Origin: Stigmatella aurantiaca DW4/3-1
GTDB taxonomy: Bacteria > Myxococcota > Myxococcia > Myxococcales > Myxococcaceae
Direction: 5' to 3'
NCBI RefSeq assembly: GCF_000165485.1
Contig: NC_014623.1
Location: forward strand, 2,437,501 to 2,501,500
DNA: 64,000 bases
The notes under the pieces were generated by a model, which saw nothing but the letters and a program-made list of their open reading frames with translations, did not search any database and was not told the origin of the DNA. The position numbers and the translations under genes are program-made. Below are positions 34,040 through 43,018 of this stretch, one piece after another (within the stretch, counting starts at the first letter, position 1; every line of letters starts with the position of its first letter).

Positions 34040-34624
34040 TCATCGAGCCGGCCACGTGGACAAGGCCTGCTCTGCGACAGTCTCCAAGATGTCGCGGCTC
34101 AACCCCGCCTTGGCCTGCACCGCGATGCCCTGAGTGACTGTCATCACGAAGGCGGCGAGGGCATGGGGCTTGGCCGTGCTTGGCAAGTCGCCTTCGGTTT
34201 TCGCCCGTTCGAAGCGTTCACGAAGCCGCTCCTGCCCAGCCGCTCTGAACTCGACCAACGCTTGCCGCACGGGCTCGGCGTCATCGGAGCCCGCCAAGGC
34301 CCCGTTGATGCCTAGACATCCCGTCCGGCCGGGGTAACGCGTATTGAGCTCGACTGCTTTGTGCAGGATGTGAGCAGCAACTTCGTACGCCGTGGGGAGC
34401 GCGAGCGCTTCCGGAATGTAGTCGAGATACCGCTCGTCGTAGCGAGCCAAGACTTTGCGAAAGAGCGCTTCCTTGTTGCCGAACGCCGAGTAGAGGGCAG
34501 GGCGCTCGACGCCCGTCGCTTCGACCAGGTCTGCGTAGGAGGCACCCTCGTAGCCCTTGCGCCAAAACACGCGGAGCGCGGCGTCGAGCGCCTTCTCCAC
34601 GTCAAACTCGCGATGACGGCCCAT
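34040..34624 (-). CDS. TetR/AcrR-family repressor
   Basis: A 194-residue regulator. The N-terminal helix-turn-helix is typical: ALDAALRVFWRKGYEGASYA, DLVEATGVERPALYSAFGNK, EALFRKVL. The C-terminal ligand-binding helices include TRYPGRTGCLGINGALAGSD, a segment common in the YjgJ/AcrR-like C-terminal type. The start ATG follows GGAGG. It is divergent from the short-chain dehydrogenase at 34782, with a perfect palindrome between them. It is inferred to repress the dehydrogenase genes and perhaps itself until a small molecule binds. Confidence 0.92.
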   Translation of the reverse strand: MGRHREFDVEKALDAALRVFWRKGYEGASYADLVEATGVERPALYSAFGNKEALFRKVLARYDERYLDYIPEALALPTAYEVAAHILHKAVELNTRYPGRTGCLGINGALAGSDDAEPVRQALVEFRAAGQERLRERFERAKTEGDLPSTAKPHALAAFVMTVTQGIAVQAKAGLSRDILETVAEQALSTWPAR

Positions 34625-34665
34625 CCGCCCGCCTCCGTGTTTTCATAATGATCGTTCTAATTCGC

Positions 34666-34710
34666 TTGACACGCCACGTCCATATTCGTTAACAACCGTT
34701 ACGGTAACGG
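34666..34710 (+). promoter_or_regulatory. promoter with overlapping TetR-type operator
   Basis: TTGACA at 34666-34671 is followed after 18 bases by TAACAA (34690-34695), a plausible promoter for the dehydrogenase gene at 34782. Directly next to it lies the perfect 15-base palindrome CCGTTACGGTAACGG (34696-34710), where a bound repressor would cover the transcription start. The divergent TetR gene makes it the likely ligand of this site. Confidence 0.55.
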
Positions 34711-34781
34711 GCATTACGAAATCTGGGCCGCCGTTCGTCGCGTTCAACGGCACCGCCGCATCGGGTTCGAGAAAGGTTCGA

Positions 34782-35540
34782 ATGTTGAGCACACTGAAGG
34801 GCAAGGTCGCGCTCATCACGGGCGGCTCGCGGGGTCTGGGGGCTGCCACGGCCGAAGCGCTCGCCGAACTGGGGGCAGACGTCGCGATCAGCTATGTCGC
34901 CTCGGCGGAGAAAGCCGAAGCCGTGGTCGAGAAGCTCAAGGCCAAGGGCGTGCGGGCAGTCGCGCTCCGCAGCGATCAGGCGGACATGGCCTCGGCCAAG
35001 CCGCTGGTCGATGAGGTCGTGTCGCAGATGGGTAGGCTCGACATCCTCGTCAACAACGCGGCCGTCGTTGCGAAGGGCCAGACCGTTGATGATCCCGCAC
35101 TCGACACGGCCGCTCTCGACCATCAGTGGCAGGTCAACGTCATGGGCGCGGTGGCCACCACGCGCGCGGCAGCGCCGGTCCTCTCCGACGGCGGACGGAT
35201 CATCTTCATCGGTTCTCTCAACGGCACCCATGCGCTGTTTCCGGGTGTTGCCGACTACGCGGGAACGAAGGCCGCCATCATCGGCTACGCCAAGGGCGTC
35301 GCTCGAGATCTCGGCGGGCGCAACATCACCGTCAACGTGGTCCAGCCCGGCGCGATGCCCACCGACATGATGCGAGAGGTTCTGGGCGAGCGTGCGCCCG
35401 ACGCCTTTCTCGACCTTCACCCCATCCGGCGGCTCGCCACCCTCGAGGAGGTGTCTGCCCTGATCTGTTTTCTGGCCGGGCCGCACGGGGGCTACATGAC
35501 AGGCGGCGTCTTCGACGTGGCCGGCGGCCTCAGCATCTGA
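34782..35540 (+). CDS. short-chain dehydrogenase/reductase
   Basis: A 252-residue classical SDR enzyme. It has the nucleotide-binding motif TGGSRGLGA, NNAA in the central strand, the catalytic Ser in FIGSLNGTHA, and YAGTKAA (Tyr-x-x-x-Lys). The segment YVASAEKAEAVVEKL after the second strand, lacking an acidic residue there, suggests NADP(H) preference. The C-terminal YMTGGVFDVAGG is typical. The substrate is not predictable. It is first in line after the TetR-controlled promoter; a second SDR gene follows 81 bases later and probably shares the transcript. Confidence 0.92.
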   Translation: MLSTLKGKVALITGGSRGLGAATAEALAELGADVAISYVASAEKAEAVVEKLKAKGVRAVALRSDQADMASAKPLVDEVVSQMGRLDILVNNAAVVAKGQTVDDPALDTAALDHQWQVNVMGAVATTRAAAPVLSDGGRIIFIGSLNGTHALFPGVADYAGTKAAIIGYAKGVARDLGGRNITVNVVQPGAMPTDMMREVLGERAPDAFLDLHPIRRLATLEEVSALICFLAGPHGGYMTGGVFDVAGGLSI

Positions 35541-35621
35541 CGCCTCGCGCAGACGCTCGCAAGAGCATCCAGCAAGCACCCACGGCACCTGCTTCTTTCA
35601 CTCAACGCTTCAGGAAACGAC

Positions 35622-36587
35622 ATGACGACGAATTTTGGTGCGAAGTCGACCGCTGACGAAGTCCTTGCTGGCGTCGAACTCAAGGGAAAACGATTTCTGG
35701 TCACCGGCACCTCGTCGGGCATCGGGCGAGAGACCGCCCGCGCGTTGGTCGCTCGTGGCGCCAGCGTCGTCGGCGTCGTCAGGAACATCGCCAAGGCAAA
35801 AGCCGCCACGGCGACGGTTCACGACGCCGGTTCCAAAGGGGGGGGCAGGCTGGATCTGATCGAGTTCGATCTCGCATCCTTGTCAAGCGTTCGCGCCGGT
35901 GCGGACAAGCTGATATCCGAAGGCCGGCCTTTCGATGCCTTGATCGCGAACGCCGGCATCATGGCGGCGCCGTATGGCCGGACCGTCGACGGCTTCGAGG
36001 TGCAGTTCGGGACCAATCATCTCGGCCACTTCGCTCTCATCAATCGAATCGCGCCCCTGCTCGTCGAAAACGGACGGTTGGTGGTGCTGTCCTCTCAGGC
36101 GCATCGCGTCGCCGATATAGACCTCGATGACCCGAACTTCGAGCGCCAGGCGTACGATCCATTCGTCGCCTACGGCCGTTCGAAGACTGCCAACTCCCTG
36201 TTCGCCGTGGAGTTCGACCGTCGCCATCGCCATCGCGGCATTCGTGCCGCCTCGGTGATGCCCGGAAACAGCCTCACCGATCTTCCCCGTCACCTCTCGC
36301 AAGAGGAACTGCAAGGCCTCTTCGAGACCGTGGGCAAAGCCCGTGCGCAGGCAGGGCTGCCGCCTGCGGAGCTGAAACAAATTCCGCAGGCCGCCGCGAC
36401 GACGGTGTGGGCCGCAGCCGTCGCCGATGGCGACACAGTCGGCGGGAAGTATCTCGAGGACTGCGCCGTCGCGCGGGTCGATGACACGCCGAACCCATTC
36501 GCCGATGGCGTGAGAGCGTATGCGCTCGATGCGGAGAAGGCGAAGCAACTCTGGGCGAGGAGCGAGGACTGGATCAGCGCTGCTTAG
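35622..36587 (+). CDS. short-chain dehydrogenase/reductase, retinol-dehydrogenase-like
   Basis: A 321-residue SDR. It has the cofactor loop TGTSSGIGR, NAGIMAAP, NHLGHFAL, VVLSSQAHR (catalytic Ser) and YGRSKTAN (Tyr-x-x-x-Lys). The C-terminal extension to 321 residues and the NHLGHF pattern are characteristic of the retinol dehydrogenase/WW-domain oxidoreductase-like group. A run of six G at 35837-35842 does not break the frame. It follows the first SDR in the same direction and is probably co-regulated by the TetR repressor. Confidence 0.9.
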   Translation: MTTNFGAKSTADEVLAGVELKGKRFLVTGTSSGIGRETARALVARGASVVGVVRNIAKAKAATATVHDAGSKGGGRLDLIEFDLASLSSVRAGADKLISEGRPFDALIANAGIMAAPYGRTVDGFEVQFGTNHLGHFALINRIAPLLVENGRLVVLSSQAHRVADIDLDDPNFERQAYDPFVAYGRSKTANSLFAVEFDRRHRHRGIRAASVMPGNSLTDLPRHLSQEELQGLFETVGKARAQAGLPPAELKQIPQAAATTVWAAAVADGDTVGGKYLEDCAVARVDDTPNPFADGVRAYALDAEKAKQLWARSEDWISAA

Positions 36588-36633
36588 AGCGAGCGTCCTT
36601 GTCGCCCGCGCCGGACCGGCCTAGGAAGCGTGC

Positions 36634-37545
36634 ATGGCCACAGCTCCCTTTTCCACGGCTCGCGCCACGGCCATCGGCACGGTGGCCATCCTGCTCTGGG
36701 CCTCGCTGGCCCTGCTGGCGACGTACACGGGCAACATCCCGCCCTTCGAGACCGTGGCCCTCTCCTTCGCCGTCGCCTCCCTGCTGACGCTCGGTAAGTG
36801 GGTGGTGCGGCGTGAGGACATCGGGCGCCACCTGCGCCAGCCCGCCGCGGTCTGGCTGACGGGTGTGGGGGGACTGTTCGGCTACCACTTCTTCTACTTC
36901 CTGGCCCTCAAGCGAGCGCCGCCCGTGGAGGCCAACCTCATCAACTATCTGTGGCCTCTGCTCATCGTGCTCTTCTCCGCGCTGTTGCCCGGCGAGCGGC
37001 TGCGCGGATGGCATGTGGGCGGAGCCATCCTCGGCCTGTGCGGCACGCTGCTCATCGTGACGGACGGAGGCCAGGTCGCCCTTCGCCCCGAGTACGCCGT
37101 CGGTTATGCCTCGGCGTTCGCGTGCGCCGTGACGTGGGGGGCCTACTCGGTTCTCTCGCGCCGCTTCGGCGCGGTTCCCACCGACACAGTGGGCGGCTTC
37201 TGTGGCGTCACGGCGGTGCTCGCCGCGCTCTGTCATGGGGCCTTCGAGCAGCCCGTCTGGCCCAGCCCCGGCGAGTGGCTCGCCCTGGTGCTCATGGGCG
37301 CTGGGCCCACCGGGCTGGCCTTCTTCGTCTGGGATGTCGGGATGAAGCGCGGCAACATCCGGGCGCTCGCCGGCCTCTCGTACTCCACGCCGCTCTTGTC
37401 CACGGTGCTGCTCATCGTGGCCGGGCGCACCCGGCCCAGCGTCACGTTGGCCCTGGCCTGCCTGTTCATCATCAGTGGGGCCGTGCTCGCCTCGCGGGAC
37501 CTGTGGGCCCGGGACGCGAGGGGCGCCACGAACCCGGCTCTCTGA
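36634..37545 (+). CDS. DMT-superfamily (EamA) exporter
   Basis: A 303-residue inner-membrane protein with ten predicted helices in two EamA halves. The first half has AILLWASLALLATYTGNIPP and FGYHFFYFLALKRAPPVEAN with LINYLWPLLIVLFSALL. The second has CAVTWGAYSVLSRRF and GPTGLAFFVWDVGMKRGNIR. The LINYLWPLLIV/NIPPFE combination is like the aromatic amino-acid exporter YddG. The substrate cannot be fixed from sequence. It starts 46 bases after the second SDR; whether it is part of that unit is unclear. Confidence 0.88.
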   Translation: MATAPFSTARATAIGTVAILLWASLALLATYTGNIPPFETVALSFAVASLLTLGKWVVRREDIGRHLRQPAAVWLTGVGGLFGYHFFYFLALKRAPPVEANLINYLWPLLIVLFSALLPGERLRGWHVGGAILGLCGTLLIVTDGGQVALRPEYAVGYASAFACAVTWGAYSVLSRRFGAVPTDTVGGFCGVTAVLAALCHGAFEQPVWPSPGEWLALVLMGAGPTGLAFFVWDVGMKRGNIRALAGLSYSTPLLSTVLLIVAGRTRPSVTLALACLFIISGAVLASRDLWARDARGATNPAL

Positions 37546-38097
37546 GCCCGGGCAGCCCCCGTCCGCCGAGGCCCGAGCCTTCAACCGGCCTCCCCCTTTT
37601 CTTAGACCCGATGGAATGCGTCGCGTTCTCGGATGGATGCTGGTGCTGGTGCTGTGCTGTGCGGCGAGCGGGGAAGCTCCCCCAAGCAGGTACGGAGCGG
37701 ATGAAGCAGAGGAAGCCGCGAGAGGTCTGCCTCCATGGCCGTCATCGCCGCATCCAGAACCTTTCCCCAGAAGGCGCCAACCTGGGAGCAGTTCCTTCGG
37801 CGGGAAATGCACATGAGTGCATGCGACTTGAAGGCCGCTAAAAAAGGAATTGAAGCATATTCCGTTTAATCCACTTTCTTTCTGGTGGAAGCAGGTTCTC
37901 AGCGTTGGACGAAGGAGCTATCCAAGCGTCCCTCTCCTCCCGCTCTGCTCTCGCCCGCTACGCCCAATGGGGCTCCGTAAGCCCTCGCGCGATGCCTTCC
38001 TGGCCTGGCAGCAAGCGGGCCTCCGGTAACGGCCACGGCATCCTATACTCCGCCGAGCATCGCAATAGACACTGCGCGATTCTTCGGGTGGAACGGG
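37546..38097. other. intergenic region with gene debris
   Basis: At 37617 an ATG frame encodes RRVLGWMLVLVLCCAASGEA, a signal peptide much like that of the TPR-CHAT gene at 38098 (RQAFGWMVALFLCCTAKGWA). The frame then degenerates and ends at 37816. Positions 37723-37767 are nearly identical to 9858-9902, inside the pseudokinase A gene (coding GKVLDAAITAMEADL there). So this spacer is a patchwork of a lost secreted-protein leader and a kinase-gene scrap. From about 37840 to 37900 it is A/T-rich and may hold the promoter of the next gene. Confidence 0.55.
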
Positions 38098-41000
38098 ATG
38101 CGTCAGGCTTTCGGTTGGATGGTGGCACTCTTTCTTTGCTGCACAGCCAAAGGATGGGCCAGTACAGAGAAACCGGATGCACGGCTGACAGAGGCTCAGT
38201 CGAACTTTGACGAGGCAACGAAGCTCAAGGAGGCAGGCAAGTATTCTGAGGCCCTCGCACAGGCGGAGCATGCGCTCTTGCTCAGGGAAGCCGTGCTGGG
38301 CGGCGCACATCCAGACGTCGCCAAATGCCTGGGTCTGGTGGGGACCATTCACCTCCTGAACGGGGAACTCGTTCAGGCCGAGTTCCTCTTGTTACGGGCG
38401 CTGGCCATTCACGAGGCCTCCCTCGGCAAGGACCATCCCGACGTCGCCTCCTCCCTCAGCCACCTCGCCGTCGTCTACACACACTGGGGGAAGTATGACC
38501 GGGCCGAGCCCCTCTTGCTACGGGCGCTGGCCATTCGCGAGGCCTCCCTCGGCAAGGACCATTCCGACGTCGCCATTTCTCTCCACAACCTCGCCAATCT
38601 CTACTCGGCCCAGGGATTCCATGGCCGGGCCGAGCCCCTCTACCAGCGCGCGCTCGCCATCCTCGAAGCCTCCCTGGGAACGGCCCACCTCTTCGTCGCC
38701 CACACCATCCTCAAACTCGCCGCTCTCTACAAGGATCAGGGATTGTATGGCCGGGCCGAGCCCCTCTTGCTGCGGGCGCTGGCCATCTTCGAGGCCACCC
38801 TCGGCAAGACCCATCCCAACATCGCCTCTTCGCTCGACATCCTTGCCGCGCTCCATTACGCCCAGGGGGGGTATGACCGGGCCGAGCCCCTCGTGCTGCA
38901 GGCGTTGACCATCCGAGAGGATGCTCTCGGCAAGACCAACCCCTCCGTTGCCGTTTCGCTCAACAACCTCGCCGCCCTCTACTCGGCCCAGGGATTCCAT
39001 GGCCGGGCCGAGCCCCTCTACCAGCGCGCGCTCGCCATCCTCGAAGCCTCCTTCGGCAAGGCCCATCCCGCCGTCGCCGTCGCACTCCACAACCTCGCCG
39101 CTCTCTATTCTGAGCAGGGGCTGTATGGCCGGGCCGAGCCCCTCTACCGGCGCGCGCTCGCCATCCGCGAAGCGGCCCTCGGCAAGGCCCATCCTGACGT
39201 CGCCTCCTCCCTCAATAACCTCGCCCTCCTCTACTTTACCCAAGGGTTGTACGGCCGGGCTGAGCCCCTCTACCGGCGCGCGCTCGCCATCCGTGAAGCG
39301 GCCCTCGGCAAGACCCATCCCGACGTCGCCTTTCCCCTCCACAACCTCGCCAATCTCTACTTTGCCCAGGGGATGTATGGCCGGGCCGAGCCCCTCTACC
39401 AGCGCGCACGCGCTCTCTGGGAGGCTGCCCTCGGCAGCAACCACCCCCGTGTCGCGGAATCACTCACCGCGATTGGCAAACTCTATCTGGCCCAGCATCG
39501 CCTCTCCGAGGCGCTCCCTCTTTTCGCTCGCTCCTTCTCCATCTCAGAGCAGCGCCTGCGCCACGAGGCCCTCGGCTTCTCCGAGTCTCGCCTTTCCTCC
39601 TTCCTGTCTCATCTGCGCGCCGACGAACAAAGGCTCTATGCCCTGCTGCGCTCACACCCCCAGGACGCTCGCATTCAACGCATGGCCCTCGGCGCCGCGC
39701 TCCTTCTCAAGGGCCGCTCCGTCTCGGAGACCGCCCACATCTCCCGGACCCTCTACCTCAGCCTGGGCCCCGAAGACCGCGACTCCTTCGAGCGCCTCCG
39801 GAGTTTGCGCACCCAGGTGGCGGCGCTCTCCTTCTCTGGCACGGGGGCTTTCTCTCCGGAAGCCTACCAACAGCGCCTTCAATCCCTCCTCTCGGAGGGC
39901 GATTCCCTGGAGGCGGACCTGGCCAAACGCTCGGCTCCCCTTCGCGCCCTCTCCTCTCTTCCAGCCCCTGGCGACATCGTCCACCGCGTCGCCTCCTCCC
40001 TCCCCAAGGATTCCGCCCTCGTCGAATTCATCGCCTACTCCGACAGCCCCCTTGTTCCCCTTCCCACGGTACCGTCCGTCCAGAAGGCCGGCCAGATGCG
40101 CTACCTGGCGCTGGTTCTCTTCCCCGATGCCTCCTCCCGCGCCGTGGATCTCGGCCTCGCGGCTCCCATTGACCAGACCGCCTCTCGCCTTCGCGATGCC
40201 CTGGCTGGCCAAGACGCCTCTTATCAATCCACCGCCCAGGAACTCTACCGGCTCGCTTTCCTTCCCTTGCTTCCCCTGCTGGGTCCCACCCGCCGCCTCT
40301 TTCTGGCCCCCGACAGTCAGCTGAACCTCATCCCCTTCTCCGCCCTTCACGACGGCCAGGGCTTTCTCCTGGACTCCTTCGACTTCTCCTACCGCACTTC
40401 CGGCCGTGAACTGCTGCTGCGTTCCCAGGACATCCCTCCTTCCTCCTCCATCTTCGTTCTGGCGGCCCCTGACTTCACCGCTTCCGCTCCGCCCGCGGCT
40501 TCCAGCGCTCCGCCATCCGCGGTGCCCTCCGGCACGCTTGAGCGCTTCTTCTCCCTCTCGCGTCCGGACCTGCCCAGAGGTGCTTGGGTTCCCTTGCCGG
40601 GCACACGTCTGGAGGCTGAGGGCATCCAACGCCTGTTGCCCCAGGCCCAGCTTTTCCTGGGCGCGGATGCCTCCAAGCAGCGGCTGCTCACTCTTCCCAC
40701 CCCGGGCATTCTCCACCTGGCCACCCATGGCTTCTTCCTCGGCGACTCCCGCGCCTCCCCCTCTTCCCGGGGCCTGGCCTTCGTCGACTCCCTGGGCGGC
40801 GCACCTCCTCCCCAGCAAGAGCCTCTGCTCAACTCGGGCCTGGTCCTGACAGGCGCCCTCGCCACGGCTCCGGACACGATGCCTTCCCTGGAGGACTCCC
40901 TGGTCACGGCTCTGGAACTGGCAGGGCTGAACCTCTGGGGGACCCAGCTGGTCGTCCTCTCCGCGTGTGACACCGGCCGCGGCGAGGTCCACCTCGGCCA

Positions 41001-41340
41001 GGGCGTCTATGGCCTGCGCCGGGCCCTGATCGCCGCTGGCGCGGAAACCGTCCTGGTCAGCCTTTGGAAAGTCAATGACGACTCCACACGCCTTCTCATG
41101 GACCTCTACTACCGCTACCTCTTGAACGGCCAAGGCCGGGCCTCCGCGCTGCGCGAGGCCATGCGTGCGCTGCGGGTGACCCATCCCCATCCCCATGCGT
41201 GGGCTCCGTTCATCGCCCTGGGCAGCGATGCCCCCTTGCGGGACATCTCGCCCATCGCTCCGCAAACACCTCCACCTGAGACCCCGCCTCGAGACTTCAA
41301 CTCCGCACGGTTTTGCCAATCTCGGTGGCGGCAACCTTGA
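38098..41340 (+). CDS. exported TPR-CHAT protein (caspase-like protease domain)
   Basis: A 1080-residue protein. A signal peptide (FGWMVALFLCCTAKGWA) is followed from about residue 60 to 450 by about ten kinesin-light-chain-type TPR units of 42 residues; the unit core is YGRAEPLYRRALAIREAALG with KAHPDVASSLNNLA, and the DNA repeats with a period of 126 bases over about 38.4-39.45 kb. A helical linker leads to a C-terminal CHAT domain from about residue 800. The His/Cys dyad is visible in HLATHGFFLG (His877) and LSACDTGRGE (Cys957), followed by GLRRALIAAGAETVLVSLWK. CHAT domains are separase/caspase-like proteases, some of them effectors of death pathways. Export is unusual for a death effector and suggests an envelope role. 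Confidence 0.9.
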   Translation: MRQAFGWMVALFLCCTAKGWASTEKPDARLTEAQSNFDEATKLKEAGKYSEALAQAEHALLLREAVLGGAHPDVAKCLGLVGTIHLLNGELVQAEFLLLRALAIHEASLGKDHPDVASSLSHLAVVYTHWGKYDRAEPLLLRALAIREASLGKDHSDVAISLHNLANLYSAQGFHGRAEPLYQRALAILEASLGTAHLFVAHTILKLAALYKDQGLYGRAEPLLLRALAIFEATLGKTHPNIASSLDILAALHYAQGGYDRAEPLVLQALTIREDALGKTNPSVAVSLNNLAALYSAQGFHGRAEPLYQRALAILEASFGKAHPAVAVALHNLAALYSEQGLYGRAEPLYRRALAIREAALGKAHPDVASSLNNLALLYFTQGLYGRAEPLYRRALAIREAALGKTHPDVAFPLHNLANLYFAQGMYGRAEPLYQRARALWEAALGSNHPRVAESLTAIGKLYLAQHRLSEALPLFARSFSISEQRLRHEALGFSESRLSSFLSHLRADEQRLYALLRSHPQDARIQRMALGAALLLKGRSVSETAHISRTLYLSLGPEDRDSFERLRSLRTQVAALSFSGTGAFSPEAYQQRLQSLLSEGDSLEADLAKRSAPLRALSSLPAPGDIVHRVASSLPKDSALVEFIAYSDSPLVPLPTVPSVQKAGQMRYLALVLFPDASSRAVDLGLAAPIDQTASRLRDALAGQDASYQSTAQELYRLAFLPLLPLLGPTRRLFLAPDSQLNLIPFSALHDGQGFLLDSFDFSYRTSGRELLLRSQDIPPSSSIFVLAAPDFTASAPPAASSAPPSAVPSGTLERFFSLSRPDLPRGAWVPLPGTRLEAEGIQRLLPQAQLFLGADASKQRLLTLPTPGILHLATHGFFLGDSRASPSSRGLAFVDSLGGAPPPQQEPLLNSGLVLTGALATAPDTMPSLEDSLVTALELAGLNLWGTQLVVLSACDTGRGEVHLGQGVYGLRRALIAAGAETVLVSLWKVNDDSTRLLMDLYYRYLLNGQGRASALREAMRALRVTHPHPHAWAPFIALGSDAPLRDISPIAPQTPPPETPPRDFNSARFCQSRWRQP

Positions 41341-41501
41341 TGAGGCCAACGAGCGCGGACGCGACGGCAAGGCCATGGCGACGTGCGTTGGCTGGAGCCC
41401 CCCCGAGTCGAGCATCGCCACCGGGTCCCGTGAGAAGCCGAAGGCGATGCTCAGGGCGAGGCAACCCACTCCCACCCCTGCCAGCCCCCACCGGCACAAC
41501 A

Positions 41502-42122
41502 TCAACCCGGGCCGTTGCCACCGCGTGGAGAGAAGGTTGGGTTGGCCACCGCTTCGACCCCGAGAAAGCCCAGCACGGCACCCGCGATGCACCCGATGAA
41601 CGCGGCAATGCCCGTGTGGAACCGGTCCCTCATCTCGAGGAAGACGCCCGCGGCGAAGACCGCGAGCAGTGCCGTCGCACACGGCGAACCGAGGATGCAC
41701 AGCACCAACGGGCGGCCCCAGCCCCCCCGGCGGTTGACCACCAGCGCGCGCACGGTCAGCCAGAACCAGAGCAGCCCCATCAACGGGGCGTATGCGCCCA
41801 TCATCAGGCCCATGCGCGACGAGTGGCGTGTCGAGGTCACTCCCGTCGCGTTCCGCCGCTGTCCGCTCGAGGTGCTGGCGCCTGCCGTATCCTTCTGCCC
41901 AGAATCATCGAGAGCCACCGGTGGCGGCGGCGTGGCCACCGGCGTGTACGCCGCCACCGGCTCCCATTGAATCGACGTGTCGGGTTTCAGGGGCGGAAGG
42001 CCGGAACTCCTCGTCCATCGGGGCGAGAGGGCCCAGCCGCCGTGCGCGGCGTAGCGCCGGGCCAGATCACGCAGCGACAGATCGAGTGTCCTGGACGGCG
42101 CCGCCTTGTTGAGATCGCGCAT
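41502..42122 (-). CDS. hypothetical membrane protein
   Basis: A 206-residue protein. The N-terminal 100 residues are polar, Pro/Ser/Thr-rich (TPVATPPPPVALDDSGQKDT). Three hydrophobic segments follow: GAYAPLMGLLWFWLTVRALV, LCILGSPCATALLAVFAAGV and GIAAFIGCIAGAVLGFLGVE. The last two give a small C-terminal membrane domain with RFHTG between them. I do not recognise the family. The 160 bases between it and the convergent TPR-CHAT stop show nothing. There is no clear ribosome-binding site, so the start is uncertain. Confidence 0.55.
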   Translation of the reverse strand: MRDLNKAAPSRTLDLSLRDLARRYAAHGGWALSPRWTRSSGLPPLKPDTSIQWEPVAAYTPVATPPPPVALDDSGQKDTAGASTSSGQRRNATGVTSTRHSSRMGLMMGAYAPLMGLLWFWLTVRALVVNRRGGWGRPLVLCILGSPCATALLAVFAAGVFLEMRDRFHTGIAAFIGCIAGAVLGFLGVEAVANPTFSPRGGNGPG

Positions 42123-42289
42123 CTCAAGAGGCAGCGAGCGGAACGCCGAGGGCTCATGAGGAGCTTGACCGGCAGTTGCTTCTCGGCGGTGCCAATGAAG
42201 CCGGGTCGCGCCCCACGCTCAGCCGCGAAGACAGCCCCAGAGCCCTTGCCGGGGAGCCCCACTTCCTCCTCCACCTGCACATTCGTCCT

Positions 42290-42400
42290 CGTCGTCCCCC
42301 GGCCACGCCTGCGAAGAAGAGCCGTCGTAAGAAGGCGCGCCGCTGGGGGGTGGAACGCACTCACTCGTGGATGAACCGCTTCCGCAGGCCAAGGAGTTCC
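42290..42400 (+). pseudogene. IS5-like transposase C-terminal scrap
   Basis: The frame reads KKSRRKKARRWGVERTHSWM followed by NRFRR, the well-conserved end of the DDE domain of IS5-family transposases (the usual RW.VERT.SW..RFRR block). Neither the rest of the transposase nor inverted repeats are present. The upstream 42123-42290 shows nothing identifiable. Confidence 0.6.
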
Positions 42401-42631
42401 ATGGCTCTCGATTACCGATTCAGCATCGCCTCTGCCCTGGACGCGAAGGAGATCTTGAAACTGGCCCTGGCGGAGCTGCAATTGACGCCCGAAGAAAGGT
42501 GCACACCCGGAGGCGAGCCCATGGAGACTCAGGGACCTGGCTTTCTCGCGAGCGCAAGCCCCACCTCTGCCCCGGTTCATCTCCTCGGTGTCGCTTCGGC
42601 TGCCGATGACGATCACCGGTCGCCTGGCTGA
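42401..42631 (+). CDS. truncated gene start, unknown family
   Basis: A 76-residue frame with ATG five bases after AAGGAG. It begins MALDYRFSIASALDAKEILK, LALAELQLTPEERCTPGG and looks like a genuine N-terminus, but after about residue 50 the sequence becomes low-complexity and it stops where the AraC fragment begins. It is probably the front end of a gene whose remainder was replaced. I do not recognise the family. Confidence 0.4.
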   Translation: MALDYRFSIASALDAKEILKLALAELQLTPEERCTPGGEPMETQGPGFLASASPTSAPVHLLGVASAADDDHRSPG

Positions 42632-42632
42632 A

Positions 42633-42974
42633 GAAGAGCTTGAAAAAACGGTGGCCGATATGGCGCGCGAGGCGGGCGTGTCGCATTCGAGCTTCGCGGC
42701 TGCATTCACGTCAGCCGTCGGAGAGCCGCCCCTCGACTACCTCACCAACTGGCGCATCTACCGCGCCAAGGTGCTGCTCACTTCCAGTGACGAGTCCCTC
42801 GCGGAGATCGCGACCCGAGTCGGCTATGACTCCGACATGGCCCTCAGCCGCGCTTTCAAGCGCAAGGCCGGCGTCCCTCCGGGAGCCTTCCGCAAGACAG
42901 CCTTGGCGCGGCCGGAAGCCGCTCAGGACAATGCCCGGATTCCGCTCGCCGCAGCGCGCCATCGTGGGCGGTAA
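42633..42974 (+). pseudogene. AraC-family regulator, C-terminal fragment
   Basis: The frame reads TVADMAREAGVSHSSFAAAF, TSAVGEPPLDYLTNWRIYRA, then SLAEIATRVGYDSDMALSRA and FKRKAGVPPGAF: both helix-turn-helices of an AraC DNA-binding domain. The ligand-binding N-terminal two thirds is missing; the in-frame ATG at 42588 lies in unrelated sequence. A product of about 128 residues could be made, but the gene is truncated. The hairpin at 43019-43040 downstream probably was its terminator. Confidence 0.75.
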
Positions 42975-43018
42975 AGAAGAGCCTAGGCAACCGTTCAACC
43001 CTCGGCGGCGCCCTGCAG

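Noticed and set aside
39652-41700. 682-codon open frame on the minus strand opposite the TPR-CHAT gene
   Set aside because: It is complementary to a well-supported protein, its composition (Gly/Arg/Glu-rich) is that of an antisense shadow, and no domain or ribosome-binding site is visible.
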